DNA of 20,457 bases from an uncultured Flavobacteriales bacterium. GTDB lineage: Bacteria; Bacteroidota; Bacteroidia; Palsa-965. The translations under genes and the position numbers were made by a program. The notes beneath the pieces are model-generated. The model was not told where the DNA came from and made no database searches. It saw only the letters and a program-made list of their open reading frames with translations. Below are positions 14,991 to 20,457 of this stretch, one piece after another. How positions within the stretch are numbered: position 1 is the first letter of the stretch; the number at the start of each line of letters is the position of its first letter. The DNA is taken from the NCBI GenBank assembly GCA_946478675.1, contig CAMLEF010000038.1:1-20457 (forward strand), in the 5' to 3' direction.

Positions 14991-15857
14991 ATGGTCAATA
15001 ACAAACTCATCTTCGATATTGGTTTTCACAAAGGAGAGGACCTGCAGTACTATTTGCATCTTGGTTACCAGGTGGTGGGGGTGGATGCCGATCCGCGCAT
15101 GGTGGAGCAGGCGAAGCAAACGTTTTCCGAAAAATACGCGGCAGGACAGCTGAAGGTCTTCAATTACGCGATCTCCGAAACGGATAACGCCGATATCGAT
15201 TTCAATGTCAGTGAGTGGACGCTGTGGAATTCGCTGAAGAAAGAAATCGCCGGCCGCGACAACAAAGGCATGCAAACGATCAAGGTGAAAACGCATCGTC
15301 TCGATACACTGATGCAGGAGAACGGCGTTCCGTATTACTGCAAGATCGACATCGAAGGCTACGACGCGCTGGCTGTAAGCACGCTGGCCCGCAGTGAATT
15401 TCGTCCCGTGTTCATGTCTGTCGAAACTGAGTGCATCGGCGATAAAGAAGTGATCAGCGACGAAAAAGCGCTGGAGACGCTCGTGAACCTGCATGCGCTC
15501 GGCTATAACCGTTTCAAGCTCGTTGACCAGAAAACGCTGGAAGTGCTGACGGACGCGCCGTTCTATGGTGTCAAAAAACAACCGCCTCCGCCACCGAAAC
15601 GTTCTTTCATGGACAAGCTGCTGGGCCGCACGCCTGCTGCTCCGCCTGTGGTGAATCATTTCGATGCCATGCGAAAGAAACACAGCTTCAACTTCCCGAA
15701 TTCTTCCACCGGTCCCTTCGGCGATCAGTTGGAAGGCGAGTGGGCGGATTTTGAAACGGCTAAGAAACGATTGCTCTTCCATCGCAGGATGTATTTTGCA
15801 CAGCAGGGCGTTCCCAACTATTCGTTCTGGTGCGACTGGCACGCGACTAAAGCCTGA
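14991..15857 (+). CDS. FkbM-family SAM-dependent methyltransferase with C-terminal extension
   Basis: Starting at the ATG at 14991 the protein has 288 residues and begins directly with the fold (NKLIFDIGFHKGEDLQYYLHLG). SAM motif I is FDIGFHKGED (8-17), with the acidic residue ending the second strand in VVGVDADPR (28-36). KIDIEGYD (118-125) and VFMSVETE (140-147) are FkbM signatures. These enzymes O-methylate sugars and other small acceptors. After about residue 200 a PPPPPK linker and an RSFMDKLLGRTPAAPPV stretch lead into a roughly 70-residue C-terminal extension ending in YSFWCDWHATKA, which I do not recognise. In this locus it could cap or decorate the glycan, and the Wzt C-terminal domain may read such a mark (inference). 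Confidence 0.87.
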   Translation: MVNNKLIFDIGFHKGEDLQYYLHLGYQVVGVDADPRMVEQAKQTFSEKYAAGQLKVFNYAISETDNADIDFNVSEWTLWNSLKKEIAGRDNKGMQTIKVKTHRLDTLMQENGVPYYCKIDIEGYDALAVSTLARSEFRPVFMSVETECIGDKEVISDEKALETLVNLHALGYNRFKLVDQKTLEVLTDAPFYGVKKQPPPPPKRSFMDKLLGRTPAAPPVVNHFDAMRKKHSFNFPNSSTGPFGDQLEGEWADFETAKKRLLFHRRMYFAQQGVPNYSFWCDWHATKA

Positions 15858-15863
15858 CGGGGA

Positions 15864-16862
15864 ATGCAGCAGCCCATGGTTTCCGTGCTGATGCCGGTCT
15901 ATAACGGCGAAAGCTACCTGCGGGAAGCGATCGACAGCATCCTGGCGCAGACCTTTACGGATTTCGAATTCATCATCATCAACGACGGCTCGTCCGATGG
16001 AAGCGAGTCGATCATTCGTTCGTACACGGATACGCGCATCCGTTACGTGAAGAACGAAAAGAACCTGAAGCTCATTGCTACGCTGAACAAAGGTCTTTCG
16101 CTCTGCACCGGCAAATACATCGCGCGCATGGACGCGGATGACGTGGCTTACCCGCAACGTTTCGAAAGGCAGGTGGCTTTTATGGAAGCGCACCCGGACT
16201 ACGGCCTCTGCGGTTCTAATATCGACGTCAACGGCGAACTGAAAAGCTGGGTGCGTGTCGGTGAAAGTGATTTCATCCGTTTCTGCCTGCTCTTTCATAA
16301 TCCCGTCTGCCATCCCACGGCATTCATCCGTAACGAGATCATCCGCGCGCACCAGCTGATCTATCCGGCAGAATATGTGCATGCCGAAGAATACATTTTG
16401 TGGCTGCACATCCTGCGTTATTCCCGTGTGGCTAATTTGCCGGAAAAGCTGCTGAGCTACCGCTGGCATCCCGGGCAGGTTTCGCAGGTGTACAAGGATG
16501 AGCAATTCCAGATCGGACAGCGCATTCGCCTTGAGCTTTTCCACGAGATCGTGCTGTTCTCTACCGCCGCCACACGGAAAGTGCACCTCGCATTGGCCGG
16601 CATGGTTACGCGTGCACCGAAGGAACAGCCGTTCGACGCGCTCGACGTTCGTTTCAGCGCTTCTTATTCGCGCGCAGAAATTCTCAGCTGGGTGCGCCTC
16701 ATGAAATTTTCGCTGCTGTTCCGCAAGAAATGGGACAGTCCGTATTTGCGTTTGCTCATCCGCAAAGCCGAAGGCGCCGCGCGACAGAAACAGAACGAAT
16801 GGCTGGGGCTGCGTGTCTTTTTGTCGAAGGTTCGAAACAAGATCAAACCGAACCGCACATGA
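15864..16862 (+). CDS. Family 2 glycosyltransferase
   Basis: The 332-residue protein is a standard GT2 enzyme: MVSVLMPVYNGESYLREAI (5-23), FIIINDGSSDGSESII (36-51) and the metal-binding ARMDADD (87-93) followed by YPQRFERQVAFMEAHP. Conserved HPTAFIRNE and AEEYILWLHILRY segments near 149 and 173 are typical of the acceptor half. The C-terminus is basic with no membrane helix. It starts 6 nt after the methyltransferase stop, with a GGGGA purine stretch as a plausible ribosome-binding site. It ends with an ATGA overlap with the following gene, so the two are coupled. The linkage it forms is unknown. Confidence 0.92.
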   Translation: MQQPMVSVLMPVYNGESYLREAIDSILAQTFTDFEFIIINDGSSDGSESIIRSYTDTRIRYVKNEKNLKLIATLNKGLSLCTGKYIARMDADDVAYPQRFERQVAFMEAHPDYGLCGSNIDVNGELKSWVRVGESDFIRFCLLFHNPVCHPTAFIRNEIIRAHQLIYPAEYVHAEEYILWLHILRYSRVANLPEKLLSYRWHPGQVSQVYKDEQFQIGQRIRLELFHEIVLFSTAATRKVHLALAGMVTRAPKEQPFDALDVRFSASYSRAEILSWVRLMKFSLLFRKKWDSPYLRLLIRKAEGAARQKQNEWLGLRVFLSKVRNKIKPNRT

Positions 16863-17995
16863 AGCTGGCGATCATTTCAACGATGGAAGGTTTTGCCTGG
16901 GGCGGCAGCGAAGAGCTGTGGTTCCGCGTGGCGTTGCATGCGCTCGAGAAACAACACGAGGTGCTCGTTTGCGTGAAAGCCTGGCCGGCGGAGGCCGAAA
17001 AGATCCGGTTGCTTCGCGGGAAAGGCGCACGGATCGTGTTGCGGGAAAAAGAAGATGCAGCTGCTTTTCTCGACCGCATCTCCCGGAAGCTTGGCGCGAA
17101 AAAAAACGATCCGCCTTCGTTTATTCGCGCGATCAACGATTTTCATCCCGACCGCATACTTGTATCGCAGGGGGGAACCTTCGATGTTTTCCGGAGACAG
17201 GAATTCGTAGAGCTCATCGCCGGTGAGGCCCCGCTGTTTCTCATCAGCCAGTTCAATTTTGAGAATGGCAACCCGGCGGATGAAAAGACGAAGCAGAATA
17301 TTCAATTGTTGAGCCGACGCTGGAAGAAATTTTATTTTGTGTCGCAACGCAACCTCGAAACGGCAGAGCGGCAGGTGGCGCAGCAATTGCCCCATACGCA
17401 GCTGGTAAGCAACCCCGTGAACTATGCACAGGCGGGCATTCTTCCCTGGCCGCAGGGTGAGCGGCTTCGGCTGGCCTGCGTGGCGCGCTATCAATGTTCG
17501 TTGAAAGGACAGGATATCCTGCTGCAGGCGCTTGCAGCTCCAGCGCTGCGATCATTTTCCTGGGAGCTGGATTTCTTCGGCGACGGCCCCGATAAAGCGC
17601 ATCTCGAAAAGCTGATCGCGCATTATGGCCTTGCAGATCGGGTGAAACTGGCAGGACACGTTTCCGATATCGAACAGGTGTGGCGGGAACATCATGCGCT
17701 CGTGCTGCCCTCGATCGCGGAAGGAACGCCGCTCGTGGTGCAGGAATGCATGCTGAAAGGACGTCCTGCGCTGGTGACGGATGTCGGCGATTGCGCCCGC
17801 CTTATCGCCGACGGTAAAGAAGGTTTTCTTGCGCCGGTGGCTGCGCCGCGTTACCTGGAGCAAAAGTTGCTCGGGCTCTTTCAGGCAGGAATGCCGACGC
17901 TCGAAGCGATGGGACGCGCTGCTTTCGAAAAAGCATCTGCGCTGGTCGACCTGCACGCCGCGGAACGAATCCTTTTGGAGATCGAAGCGGCCTGA
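16859..17995 (+). CDS. Family 4 glycosyltransferase
   Basis: I place the start at the ATG at 16859, overlapping the upstream TGA (ATGA); a longer frame from 16730 would run inside the previous gene. The 378-residue GT-B protein starts with KLAIISTMEGFAWGGSEELW (2-21), the GG-containing acceptor-side loop. The C-terminal donor domain has ARYQCSLKGQDILLQAL (209-225), FFGDGPDKAHLEKL (239-252), VKLAGHVSD and the EX7E motif in SIAEGTPLVVQECMLKG (285-301, Glu288 and Glu296). It is a retaining transferase using a nucleotide-sugar donor. Its stop codon touches the stop of the convergent acyltransferase gene. An A8 run lies at 17099-17106 in the coding region. Confidence 0.92.
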   Translation: MKLAIISTMEGFAWGGSEELWFRVALHALEKQHEVLVCVKAWPAEAEKIRLLRGKGARIVLREKEDAAAFLDRISRKLGAKKNDPPSFIRAINDFHPDRILVSQGGTFDVFRRQEFVELIAGEAPLFLISQFNFENGNPADEKTKQNIQLLSRRWKKFYFVSQRNLETAERQVAQQLPHTQLVSNPVNYAQAGILPWPQGERLRLACVARYQCSLKGQDILLQALAAPALRSFSWELDFFGDGPDKAHLEKLIAHYGLADRVKLAGHVSDIEQVWREHHALVLPSIAEGTPLVVQECMLKGRPALVTDVGDCARLIADGKEGFLAPVAAPRYLEQKLLGLFQAGMPTLEAMGRAAFEKASALVDLHAAERILLEIEAA

Positions 17996-19081
17996 TCACC
18001 GTGGTGCGAATCGGTCTTTCAGGTTGTTGATCGGCCGTTCGATGATTTTCCACGAGATCCAGGAAATGAGCAGCAAGGCGACAACCTGCTGAACGATTGT
18101 CCATGCCGGATCATATTTCGACGGAACACTGGCATTCACAAGCGGAATAAAGATCCCGTGTTTCTTCATCGTAAGTTTAACGAAGCTCACCAGCCACGGC
18201 ACCAGGTTGTGATAGAGGTAAACGCCGTAGCTCATTTTGCCGATGGCGACCAGGATCCTGTTATTGAGAAAATAACGATGCACGAAACTGTCCGTTCGCG
18301 TGATCGTGAACCAGATGATCCATGCGGAAGTAAGAGCGATCAGGGTGCGCTGCGGCGTCATTGAAAAATGCAGCAGCGCAAAAGTGATGTAAAGTCCAAG
18401 CGCAACGACTCCGATCCAGGGCAGCCGCGCAATGAATTTTTTTCCGGCCGCAGCATCGTATTGCATGAAATAGGCGAGCAGTGCGCCGATGCTGAATGCG
18501 TCGAAACAAGTCGGCGTGAGAATGGAAATGTATTGTGCTCCGGGAAAGAGCAGCTGGAACAGGTAGAACGACAATACGCCCAGCGCGAGAAAGCCGGTCA
18601 TCACCGGCAGCAAATTTTTCCGGCTGACGAAAATGATCAGCCAGGGCCAGAGCAGGTAAAATTGTTCTTCCACCGACAGCGACCAGAGGTGTGCGAGCAT
18701 CGGGTCCCAATGTTGGTTTTTGAAGAACATGAAATTGGTCGTATACGTCAGGTAATACCCGAAGTGCCCGCGGATCGGAGAATCCGGCAGGAAGAAATAG
18801 CAGAGGAAGATCAGCAGGTAATACACCGGGAAAATGCGCAGTGTCCGGCGGATGTAAAAATTCTTCATGAGCGAACCGCGCGTCGCCGGCTCGTTTTCAT
18901 GCCGCCTCCGATCGTTCAGCAAAATCCCGGTGATCAGGAAGCCGCTGATCACGAAAAAGATATTGACGCCGATACTGCCGAAGTCGAGGAGCGACGCCAC
19001 TTGCCAATGCGACCAGTGTGCAATGACGACGAGCGTGACGGCAATCGTACGAAGCGTGTCGAGTGGACGAAAATAGTTCAT
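17996..19081 (-). CDS. Membrane acyltransferase, OafA/YrhL type (acyltransferase family 3)
   Basis: I use the ATG at 19081, since the fold starts there (MNYFRPLDTLRTIAV); the upstream extension to 19219 overlaps the preceding gene. The 361-residue protein has about ten hydrophobic segments. It shows the family motifs VVIAHWSHW (17-25) with the catalytic-type His22, IGVNIFFVISGFLIT, FYIRRTLRIFPVYY and HLWSLSVEEQFYLLWPW. Such enzymes O-acetylate polysaccharides at the membrane, moving acetyl groups across it. It lacks the C-terminal SGNH domain found in some OafA homologues. It lies 22 nt after the minus-strand sulfotransferase-like gene, so the two form a small operon that points into the main locus. 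Confidence 0.92.
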   Translation of the reverse strand: MNYFRPLDTLRTIAVTLVVIAHWSHWQVASLLDFGSIGVNIFFVISGFLITGILLNDRRRHENEPATRGSLMKNFYIRRTLRIFPVYYLLIFLCYFFLPDSPIRGHFGYYLTYTTNFMFFKNQHWDPMLAHLWSLSVEEQFYLLWPWLIIFVSRKNLLPVMTGFLALGVLSFYLFQLLFPGAQYISILTPTCFDAFSIGALLAYFMQYDAAAGKKFIARLPWIGVVALGLYITFALLHFSMTPQRTLIALTSAWIIWFTITRTDSFVHRYFLNNRILVAIGKMSYGVYLYHNLVPWLVSFVKLTMKKHGIFIPLVNASVPSKYDPAWTIVQQVVALLLISWISWKIIERPINNLKDRFAPR

Positions 19082-19103
19082 GGTCGGGGAGAGGTCGAGA
19101 AGA

Positions 19104-19910
19104 TCAGGGGGTAACGCGTTCCCATTTCCGGCGGAAGCGGCGGATGTCTTCTTCGCTGTAAAAATGCCGCATGAACTTCGATCCGTAAACACGGTCGAGC
19201 TTTTCTTCCGGTGCAGCATAACGACCGGTCATTTCTTTATAGAGTTCGCTGCCTTCTTTTTCTTCCGAGAGATTCGCCGAGCGTTCCGGTCGAATGGCGT
19301 AGCCCAGCAGTTCCTGCGTCGCCTGCGGGAGACAATCGTTCAGCTTTTCCAATTGCAGGCACAGGATGTCGGCCGACGGCGTATGATAAATGCTGTAGCC
19401 TTTTTCCTTGTTGAACGGCTGCGCGTAAATATCAAAGCCGAGATAGTTCCGGAATTCCGTGTCGAACCAGCTGAGCGTGTACTCGTGGTTGTCGCTGTTG
19501 AAACCGTTCTTCAGCTCTTCGAAAGAAAGATCGGTGATCGTTTTGTCTTTCAGCCGGCCTTTCCAGTTCTGGAAAATATCGGAAATATCGCGCACCAGCG
19601 GCTCGCGCACCAGCGTGATGATCTTGAGTCTGCGATCCTTGTGCTGCCGCAGGAAATCGAGCACGACTTCCGCTTCACGGATATTGCTGTGAAAGAACGG
19701 GTCTTCTGCAGGAAGTTTTTCGCGCAGCCAGTAATCGGAAAGAAAGTGAACGTGGAACGAAGTGGCTTCCGGGTACTGCCGGTGAAGGTTGTGCTGCACG
19801 GTGGAAGAACCGACCTTTCCCATCGTATAAATCAAAATTGTTTGCTTGCCATAACGCCGGTCGAAAAATAAGCGGCGGATACGTTCGCGCAGGTTCCGGG
19901 ATCTTCTCAT
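19104..19910 (-). CDS. Sulfotransferase-like putative capsular polysaccharide synthesis protein
   Basis: The ATG at 19910 gives 268 residues; a TTG six bases upstream is less likely. After a basic N-terminus (RRSRNLRERIRRLFFDRR) comes ILIYTMGKVGSSTVQHNL (25-42), the phosphosulfate loop form of the putative capsular-polysaccharide synthesis family that has a P-loop sulfotransferase fold. LKIITLVREPLVRDISDIFQNW (95-116) supplies the 3'-phosphate segment, with Arg102 and Ser110. The middle and C-terminus are charged and helical. The acceptor is unknown. It leads a two-gene minus-strand unit with the OafA-type acyltransferase, pairing two decoration activities. It is divergent from the GT2 gene at 19956, with only 45 nt between the starts. 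Confidence 0.78.
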   Translation of the reverse strand: MRRSRNLRERIRRLFFDRRYGKQTILIYTMGKVGSSTVQHNLHRQYPEATSFHVHFLSDYWLREKLPAEDPFFHSNIREAEVVLDFLRQHKDRRLKIITLVREPLVRDISDIFQNWKGRLKDKTITDLSFEELKNGFNSDNHEYTLSWFDTEFRNYLGFDIYAQPFNKEKGYSIYHTPSADILCLQLEKLNDCLPQATQELLGYAIRPERSANLSEEKEGSELYKEMTGRYAAPEEKLDRVYGSKFMRHFYSEEDIRRFRRKWERVTP

Positions 19911-19944
19911 AAGCAATCGGTCACTTCTTATTCTGCAGAATATC

Positions 19945-19952
19945 TATTTTTG
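19945..19952 (+). promoter_or_regulatory. TATTTTTG box immediately before the last GT2 gene
   Basis: TATTTTTG fits the Bacteroidetes -7 consensus but ends only 3 nt before the ATG at 19956. A start site at the usual distance would fall on or just after that ATG, so either the transcript is leaderless or the match is chance. No -33 TTG is seen. Confidence 0.25.
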
Positions 19953-19955
19953 AAA

Positions 19956-20457
19956 ATGCTTCAGCAGGAAGGTGCGGGAACCAAAGATACAAATCAGGAA
20001 AGGAATGGCGTTTCCGTTGTGATTTGCTGCTACAACAGCGCCGCGCGTATTCTTCCCACGTTGGATCACCTGCTGGACCAGCAGCTCACGCCGGGTGTTG
20101 CTGTAGAAATTATTCTCGTCGACAACAACAGCTCCGATAACTGTGGCAAAATCGCACAGTCTCATTGGGAAAAATCCGGCAGCGCGATTCCGTTCCTGCT
20201 GGTGGTAGAGCTGCAGCAGGGATTGAGCCCGGCGCGCCACCGCGGCGTCATGGAAAGCCGTTACGAAACAATCATCTTCTGCGACGACGACAACTGGCTG
20301 GAGGAACATTTCATTGCGACCGCACACCGGCTTTTCCAGAAACATCCCGATGCCGTTGTGCTCGGTGGTGAAGTGCGTGCTGTATACGAAACGCCTCCTC
20401 CCGAATGGCTGAAGAATTATGAAGGCTTTCTCGCCGTCGGCAAATTCGATAAAGAAG
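19956..20457 (+). CDS. Family 2 glycosyltransferase, 3' end outside the window
   Basis: The frame is open from the ATG at 19956 to the window edge (167 complete codons). It shows SVVICCYNSAARILPTLDHLL (20-40), IILVDNNSSDN (52-62) and the metal-binding FCDDDNWLEEHF (108-119), all GT2 features. GGEVRAVYETPPPEWLKNY (137-155) is a pattern of a GT2 subgroup found in bacterial polysaccharide loci. The first 17 residues are polar and unlike the fold. There is no in-frame ATG between the first codon and Met99, so the start is reasonably set. Its presence shows that the polysaccharide locus continues to the right. Confidence 0.88.
   Translation, partial: MLQQEGAGTKDTNQERNGVSVVICCYNSAARILPTLDHLLDQQLTPGVAVEIILVDNNSSDNCGKIAQSHWEKSGSAIPFLLVVELQQGLSPARHRGVMESRYETIIFCDDDNWLEEHFIATAHRLFQKHPDAVVLGGEVRAVYETPPPEWLKNYEGFLAVGKFDKE

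Noticed and set aside
14931..16586. Long minus-strand open frame (551 codons) opposite the methyltransferase and GT2 genes
   Set aside because: It is antisense to two genes with clear catalytic motifs, is rich in His, Arg, Val and Phe without any recognisable domain, and spans a gene boundary on the other strand.
18368..19114. Plus-strand open frame (248 codons) opposite the OafA-type acyltransferase
   Set aside because: The minus strand carries the acyltransferase motifs and membrane segments; the plus-strand product is charged low-complexity sequence.

Overview
The window looks like chromosomal DNA of a member of the Bacteroidetes (Bacteroidota) with roughly balanced GC. The grounds are: the secreted beta-helix protein is of the type-IX-secretion style common in that phylum; several intergenic gaps carry TAnnTTTG-like promoter boxes; most starts lack clear Shine-Dalgarno sites; and the gene families fit. 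No rRNA, tRNA, CRISPR array, insertion sequence or integrase was seen. No gene-free stretch reaches 300 bases; the longest gaps are 93 nt (9357-9449), 89 nt (5079-5167) and 88 nt (2594-2681).

Layout. (1) 1-2593, minus strand: most of a large exported, repetitive beta-helix protein that runs off the left edge. (2) 2594-2681: a divergent promoter region with a good Bacteroidetes-type promoter and a perfect 7-bp palindrome. (3) 2682-17995, plus strand: a tightly packed surface-polysaccharide locus. It starts with a Wzc-like tyrosine autokinase and an FAD-dependent oxidoreductase of unknown role. Next come the Wzm/Wzt ABC exporter pair and a sulfotransferase. A four-gene cassette follows: sugar aminotransferase, WbqC-like protein, left-handed-beta-helix acyltransferase and cytoplasmic beta-propeller protein. 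The rest is a second sulfotransferase-like gene, a GT2 glycosyltransferase, an FkbM-type methyltransferase, a second GT2 and a GT4 glycosyltransferase. (4) 17996-19910, minus strand: a membrane acyltransferase (OafA type) and a third sulfotransferase-like gene, convergent with the main block. (5) 19956 to the right edge, plus strand: the start of another GT2 glycosyltransferase, so the locus continues.

Working model (inference). Cytoplasmic glycosyltransferases build a glycan on a lipid carrier. The aminotransferase, WbqC protein and acyltransferase supply an N-acylated amino-deoxy sugar. The FkbM methyltransferase, the sulfotransferase-like proteins and the membrane acyltransferase decorate it. 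The Wzm/Wzt pair, whose ATPase has the C-terminal glycan-recognition domain, moves the product across the inner membrane, and the autokinase may control length or export. Nucleotide-sugar precursor genes (such as rmlAB), PAPS synthesis genes, an outer-membrane exporter (Wza type) and an O-antigen ligase are not visible and must lie elsewhere.

Most of the window is a recognisable, though rich, polysaccharide locus. The least explained parts are the three divergent sulfotransferase-like genes, the WbqC/propeller cassette, the oxidoreductase, and the pairing of a Wzc-type kinase with an ABC exporter. I did not find a clearly new class of system.
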